The position numbers and the translations under genes are program-made. Of a stretch of DNA of 64,000 nucleotides, positions 42,268-52,152 are shown piece by piece. Each line of letters starts with the position of its first letter. Within the stretch, counting starts at the first letter, position 1. Location: assembly GCA_900208305.1 (NCBI GenBank), contig OAPG01000013.1, positions 186,001-250,000 of the forward strand, read 5' to 3'. The DNA is from Melanopsichium pennsylvanicum (lineage: Eukaryota; Basidiomycota; Ustilaginomycetes; Ustilaginales). Below the pieces are notes generated by a model. It was not told the origin of the DNA, searched no databases, and worked only from the letters and a program-made list of their open reading frames with translations.

Positions 42268-44127
42268 ATGCTGCACCATCTTCCCCCGTCCATGCACAAC
42301 GACCCTTTCCACTTTTCTTCAAGTAGTCCAGAAAGGTTGGCCACGCGGTACGTCGCTACGCGTCCCAATCCATATACGGTCAAATCACAAAACACGCAGC
42401 ACTACACGTCGCTGCGCAGTACAGCTCAGCTCATTCCGCTCGATCCACGGCTCAGTTCAGCATCCATGACTACGTCCGCGTCTTCGTCTACACGGTTTCA
42501 ACAGAGCTCCGTCGACATCCTTTACAGCTCCTTGGAAGCTGCCAGCAGATCTCCAAGATGCTCGTCCAAGCCAGCTCATACCTCGCCCGCTAAACAATAT
42601 CCGCTGGTCACGATGGTCAAGCCCAAGCCTCGCCCTATCAAGGCGTTGGCCTTGAGTGCGGAACTGGCGGCCGCGAAGCGATCAAGCTGTGTGAAACTTG
42701 CCTCGGCTGCAGCTGGCAAGAGGCGTCGAAATGTTGTCCAAGTTGCCAAGCAGCACACCAAAGAGAACAACAATGCTACAGCTGATCTATTAGCTTCTCA
42801 AGCACGTGCACGGTCTCGACAACCAACCCTCTCGACTTCCTTGTCTCCATCGCTGCCAAGGCGCCTAACATCGAGCAAAGCGTTTCTGGACATCCCTCGC
42901 ATCACCATCCGCTCCCCAACGCCCGAGCCAGAACCTGCTCTCGAGCATCTCTTTCAGGGTAAGAGCAGCAACAAAGCGAAGCCCAAAGGCAGCCACGTGC
43001 CATTGTACAGTGATGCTCTATTGAAGGGTCTTGACGCAGACTTGTCTAACGCCGAAGACGGTATTGATGTCATTCTCAGCAAGTTCTTTGATCTCCGCAA
43101 ACACGCGCGACCTGTCTGTATCGAGCTCCTCCGCTACCTTGCTTTTTCTGTGAGCAAGCTGTATTCATTCGTCGAGGAGCTGGAATCAGAGCTTGGTCAG
43201 GCGAAACTTCGCGCCATCAGCAGTCGGCTCTTTCGCCACACTATCACCGGATTCTTTCACCTGCTCGACGATCCACTGGCCCCATACGGCGCTGCCTCTG
43301 GCCTGGCACTTGTCTCGCTAAAAGTCCTGCAAGACTTTGACAAGGCCGCCGAATGGTGCTGTCGCGCCATGGCCGGTCCAAGCACCGATTGCGCAAAGGT
43401 GACGTTGAAGCACGATGAGCTTTTCCTCAACGTGCTCAAAGATGAGCTTGACAACATCCTACAACGCGGTCTGGCGATGACAGATATGCACAACAAGCTG
43501 GCGCTGCCTGGCAAAGAAGTGCCCCTCTTTGAAGACTTCAGCAACGATACCGCTCGCCCTGGCGATGAGGGCCCGTATCGTCCAGGAGGCATCGCTTGGG
43601 CCGAGAGAGCCAAGATGCGCAAGCAATGGGCCCAGGATGGCGACGAACGCGATCGATTCGTCGGCATCGATGTGGTCAGATTCATTGGCCAACTGGCGCT
43701 TCACGACGTTGTGGGCGTTGATGTGCTCGAGAAGTGGTTGGACCGCTTCCTCAATCAGACCGTCTGCCTTGAAATCCCTTCGGTGTGGGAGATTGAGTGC
43801 GCTTGCGCCCTTCTCATCACCGTTGGGCCCATACTTGATCGCAAAACCGAGCGCGCTGATACTAACCTAGCCCTGACCGATGCGCTACAAACTTCGGCAG
43901 AAGAGTCCGGCGGTGACAGACTAGTCAGTCAGGATTACGCCAAAGACAAGAGCAGAGAAAGCGCTGGCAAGCAGCTGCTACAGCGGGCAATGGATCGAGT
44001 CGACTTTCTCGTCACCAAAGCCGATATTAGCCAGTCGGCGCGCGAGTGGTTTATCGAGGTGCAGCAATTGCGCGAGCGGGGTTGGTCTCGGGAAGAAGAT
44101 CAAGACGAGTGTCTCAGCAGCGAATGA
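42268..44127 (+). CDS. MIF4G-like domain protein
   Basis: The protein has 619 residues from the first in-frame ATG at 42268; the frame is open for about 130 nt upstream but without an ATG. Residues 1-250 are Ser/Arg/Lys-rich and look disordered, with a basic patch near 115-165. From about 260 to 610 an alpha-helical solenoid resembles the MIF4G fold of eIF4G-type proteins. Helpful blocks are VDVILSKFFDLRK, VVRFIGQLALHDVV at about 468-481, IECACALLITVGPILD, and the closing helix with VQQLRERGW at about 597-605. MIF4G domains bind RNA helicases such as eIF4A and act in translation, decay or splicing. No eIF4E-binding or MA3 region is evident, so this is not plain eIF4G. Other MIF4G proteins or a diverged HEAT-repeat protein are alternatives. 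Confidence 0.7.
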   Translation: MLHHLPPSMHNDPFHFSSSSPERLATRYVATRPNPYTVKSQNTQHYTSLRSTAQLIPLDPRLSSASMTTSASSSTRFQQSSVDILYSSLEAASRSPRCSSKPAHTSPAKQYPLVTMVKPKPRPIKALALSAELAAAKRSSCVKLASAAAGKRRRNVVQVAKQHTKENNNATADLLASQARARSRQPTLSTSLSPSLPRRLTSSKAFLDIPRITIRSPTPEPEPALEHLFQGKSSNKAKPKGSHVPLYSDALLKGLDADLSNAEDGIDVILSKFFDLRKHARPVCIELLRYLAFSVSKLYSFVEELESELGQAKLRAISSRLFRHTITGFFHLLDDPLAPYGAASGLALVSLKVLQDFDKAAEWCCRAMAGPSTDCAKVTLKHDELFLNVLKDELDNILQRGLAMTDMHNKLALPGKEVPLFEDFSNDTARPGDEGPYRPGGIAWAERAKMRKQWAQDGDERDRFVGIDVVRFIGQLALHDVVGVDVLEKWLDRFLNQTVCLEIPSVWEIECACALLITVGPILDRKTERADTNLALTDALQTSAEESGGDRLVSQDYAKDKSRESAGKQLLQRAMDRVDFLVTKADISQSAREWFIEVQQLRERGWSREEDQDECLSSE

Positions 44128-44493
44128 GTTCTGTGCAGTGCCTGTAGCATCATATTCAGAAGCCTTGAGAGCTGTATCCGGTGTGCGGTTCTCTTGTAAC
44201 ATCAATCAATTACTGTTTAATAATCACAGAACTCCTGACCATCGTTTGAAGTGCAGAAGCGCTGCGCAAATATCTAAGATTGTGTGTCAGTGAACTTTTT
44301 AACATGCATGAAAAATCGACTGGCGTGGTTGTAATTTCGGATCCGAAAATTGGGAAGCTTTGGTGAAGCCAATTTTTCCGACCAGAAGATGTCCTCCTCC
44401 AACCTATAGAACTTGTCACAGTCCTCACTCTTTCTTACTGTCACAAACTCTTCACTCTCGTCGCGAACGGATCGCAGACCACATACACACACG

Positions 44494-44555
<62 letters not shown>

Positions 44556-44566
44556 CGCACACTACA
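44128..44566. other. Intergenic region ending in a CA repeat
   Basis: These 439 bp hold the 3' flank of the MIF4G-like gene and the promoter and leader of the bS21m gene. The last part is a long (AC)n run. Confidence 0.5.
44493..44552. repeat. (AC)n microsatellite just before the bS21m start codon
   Basis: About 30 AC units run almost uninterrupted and end about 14 bp before the ATG at 44567. The repeat is probably transcribed as part of the 5' leader. Alternating purine-pyrimidine runs of this length can adopt Z-DNA and are prone to length change. Confidence 0.9.
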
Positions 44567-45169
44567 ATGGCTCTTCTGCGCAGCGTTGCCTCGTGTACCC
44601 TGCGCACCAATTCGACGGCCACGCCCGCTCTTCGCACCACACTACCCGGTCCTTCGATTCCTTCGATTAGCCTTCTATGCCGATCCTTCGCCTCTACCTC
44701 CATCGCCGTTGCTGACAAACCATCCTCATCATCTAAATCTGCTGCATCATCAGCAGCCTCGACGTACACAGCGATTCTCGATTCGCTCACTGACAGCTAC
44801 GAGAAGACTCGCTCTTCTTCCACCTCTCGTCTTAGCCGCCCTTCAGACGGTCGCCGCGGCTATGTTGAAGACTTGGAAGCTGAGTGGGCATCCCGAGCTG
44901 TTTACGGAGAGTCAAGCTGGCCAGCAACACCATTCAGTGGACGTAGCATCAGAGTCACACCTCAAGCAGACCCTCAGCGTGCTTATGGACAACTCAGCGT
45001 GTTGCTGAGGAGAAACAACGTGCGACAAGAGCTGAGACTGCAGCAACGATACGAAAAGCCAAACGAAGAAAGGAGAAGGAAGAAGAGCGAGAGGCATAGG
45101 AGACGATTTGCCGACATGGTCAGGCGGAAGGTCCAATTGGTCATGGCTATCAAGGCACGTGGCGCGTAG
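44567..45169 (+). CDS. MRP21: Mitochondrial small-subunit ribosomal protein bS21m
   Basis: The protein has 200 residues from the ATG just after the CA repeat. The N-terminus is rich in Arg, Ser and Thr with almost no acids and fits a mitochondrial presequence (SLLCRSFASTS near 36-46 is a likely cleavage region). A Ser-rich spacer follows. The last 60 residues match ribosomal protein S21/Mrp21: LLRRNNVRQELRLQQRYEKP, then R.RKKSERHRRRFADMVRRK and a basic helix. It should be part of the mitochondrial ribosome small subunit. A longer frame begins upstream within and before the CA repeat but lacks an ATG. Confidence 0.88.
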   Translation: MALLRSVASCTLRTNSTATPALRTTLPGPSIPSISLLCRSFASTSIAVADKPSSSSKSAASSAASTYTAILDSLTDSYEKTRSSSTSRLSRPSDGRRGYVEDLEAEWASRAVYGESSWPATPFSGRSIRVTPQADPQRAYGQLSVLLRRNNVRQELRLQQRYEKPNEERRRKKSERHRRRFADMVRRKVQLVMAIKARGA

Positions 45170-46734
45170 GCTCTTTTGAAGCAATTGTAGCTAACCTGCG
45201 TTGGTACAATAGACCGCATCGTGCGACAAAAGGACGAAATTGCAATACGACCCCCAAAATCGCACCAAGACCTTGAAAGAAGGCAGCTGTCCGGCATCAA
45301 TCCGATCCGCTATCAAGCAGTTATTAAGAGAGGCGCGCGGCGCGCGATCGTCTTTTTCTTTGTATTTGTATCCATCAACCCATCTCCCAATCATAGCAGT
45401 CGTCATTACCCCACCAAACGTGCCTAGAGATACTGAGTGTGGGCTTACGCTATCGCTCGATCTAATAATAGAGGGGTGGCTCTTGGCACGTCGATACCTT
45501 ATTGCACAAAGGCTGGATTGACCACACAAGCTAGTTTGTGAGACGACCAGGGTCTTCCAACATGTCTTACCCGAGCAGTCCTACCGATGAGCGAACCACC
45601 AGTCGCGCATTCGCAGTGTGATACGGTTGACAAATGCCGCTTTGCTCCTAAAATTTGCACGAGATCGATGACTAGCTCGTCGTGCTCGATAGCACAAAGA
45701 CGATTGCAGTGGTAAATCGCCAAAAGATTGCCAAGCCTTTTGGCCGAACTGCTTTAAATACAAGTGGGAGCTTTTTTCCGATGGACCGATCATGCCCGTG
45801 CTACTGTACAAGGGATTCTTTCTCTTGCCGACACTTGTGATGAAGGCAAGAATGTTATACGAGCGAAGCGTGGCATGCATTGCGGTGTGAATGTGTACAG
45901 CGTGTGAAGTGTTGCTAGATTTCGTCGTTGAGAAGTTCGCCGATGGTCGTCACACGCAGGACCCCGGAAGAATTTTGTGCTTGTCGTGATGCTCGACTTT
46001 GCATCCGTGCCGAATCTCCTATCCTTTCCTCGGTCTTCTCGGCCTCAGAAAAAAAGACAAGCACGGGCCAAACGAACACACCGTAGCTACAGTACAAGGC
46101 GCTTGTTTATCACACCATCCCAAGGGTATGCGAAAAGATGAAAAGTAAACAGCATACTGTAAAGGATGGTAAAATTTGGACGCTGGGCAACCACCGAAGC
46201 TCAGAACTTCATTTGGCTCGATAGGCAACAAAAACCGAGGTCTAGGCCGATGTTGTCGCTTTTCTATTGGTGCGCTCCATGGGGCGCCATGTATGCAATC
46301 AATCGCCCACACAAACTTCATGCCAAGTGTGCCTGAGAAAAAAGAGAAAGGCGTCTCGGGAACCTATCCCGAACCGAAGTCGCATTCTGGAGCTTGGTGT
46401 ATCTTGTACCATTTAATGCATGTGCATCGACTTGCGCATTGTTGTGATCGGTTGACTGTTACCGGTGCCATCTGCGGCAATCGATCATAACCCCGCAATA
46501 GACTGAAGGGCCTTATTCTACCAATACATATCCACTTGAAAACGACATACTCAGCTCTGCTTCCTCTCAGGACCATCAATTCTCTCTATCTCATATTCTC
46601 TGACGGGCTCGACATTCTTCCAACCACGTATTCACAGCATCCTTACCTATCGATCTGGCGTGCTGTACACGTTCTCTCGACTCACAGCGCATTTCAAAGC
46701 TTGCACAAGCCTCACATCCAAAGTGCACCAAAAT
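45170..46734. other. Intergenic region, no supported gene
   Basis: About 1.56 kb lie between bS21m and the membrane-protein gene. Frames are short and overlap on both strands without family resemblance. TACTGTA/TACAGTA words lie at 45802, 46088 and 46155. Confidence 0.45.
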
Positions 46735-47799
46735 ATGTCGATTGACCCTTCTGTGGCCTTCATTGACACGCACATTACCGCGATGCTGACTGGACTGGTC
46801 ATTGGTGAAATCCTATCATTCCTATCCTTCGACATTCGGCTCATTCTTGCCATCATTCGCAAACGCCAGCTCCGCCCAATGCCGTTGGCCTATCTGATAT
46901 CTCGGTACACCATGGCAGTCGGAATCTGCGTGCTTGCATGGTTGAGTCTTCCCATAGCGCAAGGAGGAGCGGGGAATCCTCGCGCTCTACACTGGTTGCG
47001 TGCTGTTGTTGTACCTTTGCTATTCACTTCTACTTCTGCCGTACTCGGATATAGAGCGGTCATTCTCCACTACGAACGACCTCGAATCATTTCTCTTGTC
47101 ATCCATACCTTGCTTCTTGCCGAATTTTTTGGAGGGGTGATCGTGATGACGTTGTGTGTTGCTGATCCAACCGATCCAACCCAAAAACTTTCATCCACCA
47201 CGGCTGCATCCATTTCCCCCGCCTGGCTCTCGGGTCCTCTGTTCATGGCCATTTCAATCGACTTTATTTTCACTTTAATCGTGGTCGTCCCCATTCTCCG
47301 GCGAAAAGAGAAACCGAGAAAGGGAGAGGTGGTACATATGCTACTAAGTGACGCAGCGTTCTTTGGCGTTTTTTCCATTGTGGTTAAAGCATTGGCGCTG
47401 GGATTCGTACTAAGTTTCGAGGCAAGAACAACAAATCCATATCTACCATTGAGGATGGAGAGTGTAGCAAGCACCATTTTCGCCTGCAGGCTTTTCCGAG
47501 GTCAGGAAGGCTTCTTGAGACATCAAAAGGAGAGAATGGCCGATCCTACTTTGGCAGGTATTGAACTGGATGGACTCACAGCAGCTGCGAGTTCGCTGCA
47601 CGGTTCGGCCAAGGGAGATGAAATTGTAGAGGTTGAAGCTGTGGATGTGGAGAAGGGGATCCATTTGGAGTCGAGGAAAGAAGGGAGAAAGGGCTCGGTC
47701 GAAACAACAAGACGGGAGGCTAGTGTCACTTTTATTGACATTTGTGTCGAGCATTCTGCGAAGGATGAGGCTGGAAATCTGGAGAAAGGTCAATGTTAA
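46735..47799 (+). CDS. Multi-spanning membrane protein of unknown function (6-7 segments)
   Basis: The protein has 354 residues from the ATG at 46735; the frame is open further upstream but without an ATG. Hydrophobic segments lie at about 14-41, 54-75, 87-111, 118-142, 165-188 and 202-228, with a weaker one at about 240-254, giving six or seven passes. The loops are short and the C-terminal tail of about 100 residues is hydrophilic, charged and probably cytosolic. The layout resembles the large class of basidiomycete 7TM-like proteins of unknown function. I see no transporter signature and no GPCR motif that would fix a role. Confidence 0.7.
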   Translation: MSIDPSVAFIDTHITAMLTGLVIGEILSFLSFDIRLILAIIRKRQLRPMPLAYLISRYTMAVGICVLAWLSLPIAQGGAGNPRALHWLRAVVVPLLFTSTSAVLGYRAVILHYERPRIISLVIHTLLLAEFFGGVIVMTLCVADPTDPTQKLSSTTAASISPAWLSGPLFMAISIDFIFTLIVVVPILRRKEKPRKGEVVHMLLSDAAFFGVFSIVVKALALGFVLSFEARTTNPYLPLRMESVASTIFACRLFRGQEGFLRHQKERMADPTLAGIELDGLTAAASSLHGSAKGDEIVEVEAVDVEKGIHLESRKEGRKGSVETTRREASVTFIDICVEHSAKDEAGNLEKGQC

Positions 47800-50700
47800 G
47801 AACAGGCGAAAAATTCTAGTGATGACGGCGAAGAATGTCTTAACGAATCTAGTAGGGCCAATTCACGCCAATATAGGTCGCTTTGCTTGCTGTCATGGAA
47901 TCATATATCCACATGATGGCTGGGAGGCAGGGCATGCTTGATCCCATTCTGAATAAAGGGCTCGCTCTCATGAGCTTTCAGAAGCAGATACTGATGTATA
48001 GCGACACAATTGGCGATCGCAATCGGGACCAGATCCAGAGAGAGAACAGCAAACGACATCGAGACGAAAAAACATCTCTGTAGCTATATTTTTTGAATCG
48101 GGACTATCACGATAACAGATCAGATATCAACCCTGCTCGCGTGGCACTAAGCCCATGCTCTGCTGTACCTGACCTGGATCTTGTAGCGTATCACTATCTC
48201 ATGTGTCTTGACAGTCTGTATGTAAATTTACAGTATGAATCGTGTTTTCGGGCACCTTTGCGGTTATGGACTTAACGATTTTTCTTGAATCGAGTGCACG
48301 ATTCGTGTAAGGGAGTCTCGACGCATAAGTTTGTGAGCTTGATGTCGTGGCTGAGGATACTGTATTTTCGGCATCTCGGCATGGCCACGTTTTTTCCACT
48401 CTTGACAGCCCATTATGCTAAATTTTACTGTACTGCACTGCGCTGCATCAACAACAATCATGGAGATCCAAATCCTCCGCACTGTAAGCAGACTCGAGAT
48501 TTTACCCTGAGCCCCTGCCTTTCGTCGCATTGCCTGTGTCCCTTCCTGTCAGAGCGCTCGCTAGCGTGTTTGCCTTTCATGCATTCGCTATCGTGGCAGG
48601 CTGATCTTTTACTGCATTTGTGCATGTCTCCGTGTCCGTCCTATCTCTCATAACTGGGTAAGGGGTCGTCTTAAGAGCTCGACGACGCCCATTCGGCATT
48701 GATGTAAGTAGGCTGAAGAAGGGATGGCATGGCCATGCATTTCCGGCGACATGTACCTGATCATATTGCTCTCCGTGCAGCACTTGAAGAAGAAGGAACA
48801 GAGGTTGGGGTAGGAGGTGAGATGAAAGGGAACTCAGGATGCCAAGTGCGAGCGCTTTTGTTCGAGTGACAGCATGATCCTGAATCTTTTGCAAGAGAGA
48901 GACAGGCTTCCAATCTTACCAAGATCATGAATTTGCTCGGCTGATTCGACGGACAGGATGGCTTTTAATAGCGAAGCAGCCATTTCAGATGGTAGCAGAC
49001 TGAGAGCAGACTTAGACGAGATTTCAAGCAGGGCTCCATGTCTCGGATCATTGTACATATTGTGAAGCTTGGAGCTGGTCAGCCTGATTGACTACATGCT
49101 GCTCGGGCTTTGAAGCATTGCACAGCTTGCTCTACTCCGCAGAAGTATTTACAAGGCACCGAGGAGAGAGCCTAAACGGACGAATGGTGTCAACTCATGA
49201 GCCCCGACCACCTGGCGTGCAGGACGCTGAATTGACTTGTACAAGCGATACATCAGCCATGTGATTGCGTCTCGCTGCATACTCTTGTTTTTGCTGACTG
49301 TCAACTGTACATGACATCTGCCGTCGAGTACCAGCAAGCTCAAAGGAAAAGGTAAGGAAGGGACAAAGCTTGCCGACTGCCCTCGTCACGCTCGTCGGGT
49401 CGACCGAAAAACTTGATCGGTCCATCCGATCGATCACACTGTACTCAGCTCGAACGATTTTTCATCTGAGCGAGCAAAGCAGCCGCAAAGTCAGCATTTA
49501 GACAATCTAATGGCGAGAATGCCGTGTTTCAATTTGGCATACGTTGCGAAATGTCTCCTGGCTCAAGCAAGAATTTGGTTGCAAGAATTTGGTTGCAAGC
49601 ATTTGCTCTTGCTGTTGGTGTAATGGCGAAACAGACTTGAACACAGCGGGTTGGCAGGATTAAAGTGGTCTTATTGTTTATATATATTTTTTATATTTTT
49701 ATTTATTTTATTTTTTATCTTTCCGTAATTTTCTTTCCCCAGTAAATGCAGCGGCAAGGGCTGCATTGCTCGACCTCGCATTTCCGACGAACGGATTCAA
49801 TCTCGCCAGAAAGAGCGTCGGATGATGTGAGAACAGACCGACATTCAACTGTCCTGCACGTTGGCCAGATGACGGGTCTGATGGGAGCATTTTTGATACG
49901 TTCATTCTTCAAACGATGCAAGCAGAACACGCCGGAATGCTTGAAGCCGCGAACCGTAGCGCAGTTGGCTCGAGAAGAACAGCAAAGCTTTGTGGCTGAT
50001 TCTTGCAGAGCTTGAGACATCGAACAGACTTTTCAACCCTCGGCCCACCTAATTGTGTCTTGTCGTTTGGAAAACATATCAGCAATAGCTCCGCAGCAGA
50101 TTCGAGTCGGGTGGGGCGTAAGTTACAGTATGCTTCGTGTGTGACAATGAACGGCAGCGTGGCTTGAGCGCTTGGGCAACAAAAGGCGTGAAAGATTTTC
50201 TCCCAATCTACGATTTAGGAACGATCGACATCCAAAGCATGCGAGAAAAGAAAGACCGTGTTGATTCTGTAGACAATAATCTTAGTCCAGTATTTGACTA
50301 GCTAGAGCACAAAAAATGGCTCCCAACCATGTCGTCGCGTAATCCCTGTTGGGCTCTTGTTGCTGACTTGCAGCTGAAAGAAAAGGTCGGATCGATTGGA
50401 CTAGAAATGTGGCTCGGAAGCTGCTACGCCTGCCTACATATACAAAGGAATCCAGATTCTGGTGAATCTATAAACATGAGCCACACAATCAGAAAAACTC
50501 GAGCTACACCATAGTAAATATTATCGTCATCTTGTCTGGTTTCCGCGTGCGATTGTGGCTCGACGCCATGAGAGACACCCAAATAATCTCGATATTTCAG
50601 CTCTAGAAATTTTGAAAGCTAATTAGACTCGTGTGGGAATTTGACTCGAAATAATTAGTCAGGCTAGGAACAGGAGCACCTACACTGTACAAATGCAAGC

Positions 50701-52152
50701 GGATGCCCAACGTCGGGATTTGGTACTGCACCGTTCCTCTCCGACTCTCCGACTCTCCGACTCTCCAACTTTTTGGCTGTTTGGCGCTTACTTAGCCCGG
50801 TCGTGAGGAATCCGCCATCCAGCTGGCTACGGCCGATACATACTACTGGTACATAGCTCTATACATCCACATCCACATCTAGATTGTCGAATTTATCGAC
50901 CCATGTCCTACAGGCTCTGCCCTCGCTAGCATTTTTCTCTCATCTGCACTGCTCAGCAAAGCTGCAGGATCTCGGGCCACGAGGGGGAACGACGCTAGGA
51001 GGGTGCCATGCTTTGTACTCAGTCGAATACAAGAGCACACGCTTATCGTGTGTACATATGTACAGTACAGTGTGAGACTGCGTGGAGCACAGGGTAGCCA
51101 TGCAAGTCAAAATGCGACACCAGATGGACACAGTGGGGCGGAGTAAAGTTATTTTGTTATAGATGGGCCACTTCCATCCAACCCTACTTCTCCGCAATCA
51201 TCTCTCTTTCTCTCCTCCCCTGCCTCTCACTTGTCCGTTTCCGACACTCTTTCGACCCTTCGGACCTGGTTGGCGTTCCTTCCTTCCTCGTACGCACCCT
51301 GACAACCTCGCTCGCTCGCTGTAATTGTGTGCTTGAGTTTCTTCTACATCTCCTCACCCTCAAATCGCATCGTCGCTGGCATCGCTCGGTCCACTATCCT
51401 CTCGTCCGCCCATCCTTTGACGTCCAGTCGCCATCATCCGTTCCACCATCGCTTACGCCCACTTATCTTCTCGAGATCATCTACAATCTATTCTCCCGTG
51501 ACGAATCATCTTCAATAAGCTCACCCCACCCTCACCTTCATTTGCATCACGCGACTCATCGCATGACACTATCCTGTACTACCACCAGTCATCTCATCGA
51601 GGAAAGCTTCAAGCTCATTTCATTTGTCCTCACATAAAGCAGAAGTCTTCGACAACACTCTAAGCTTCTGCGGTCGCTGTCCTCGTTATTGTCCTGCCAA
51701 CACCCCCGCCAAGAACTTGACCAAGTCCCTTGTCGAAGGTCGTTCACGTCCAATTGACTGTCTTTTGCCCAATCTGAGCATTTCGTTCCCGCAGTCAAAC
51801 TCAACGGAAGATTCCTTCTCCCAAGTAGATGAGACAGTCAAGCTCTCACCAGCCGTAGAGAGAAGTGGTAGTAGTGGTCTCTCTTTGATTCGACCCTTCC
51901 ATATCCCTTCCTTCACGGTCGGGAATGCAGATACTGTGAATAACTCGGCCGCTCCCAGGGCATCTGCTCGTTGGGTTTCACTGCTCAACGCCTGCACGAC
52001 CTTCTTCGATTCCGACATCTCATCCCGACTGACACACGAACCTTGTCAAAGGGATCCCGAACATTTGTCTTGAATCGACCACCATCCAGCAAATCTGGAC
52101 TCTGTCTCCGTTCCGTATTCCCTACTGATAGAGGTAGACACGGCATCTCGTC
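47800..52152. other. Long gene-poor intergenic region
   Basis: These 4.35 kb hold no firmly supported gene. Two weak minus-strand candidates (48577-49058 and 49715-50020) are described as findings. A very A/T-rich run lies at 49675-49735. A small tandem repeat (CTCCGACT units) lies at about 50737-50769. A direct repeat of AAGAATTTGGTTGC occurs twice at about 49569-49599. TACTGTA/TACAGTA words lie at 48229, 48358, 48426, 50124 and 51061. From about 51180 the plus strand is C/T-rich and probably forms the promoter and leader of the Zn2Cys6 gene. Confidence 0.5.
50737..50769. repeat. 8-bp tandem repeat (CTCCGACT)
   Basis: About three and a half copies of CTCCGACT follow one another, the last one diverged. 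The array is in non-coding DNA. Confidence 0.8.
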
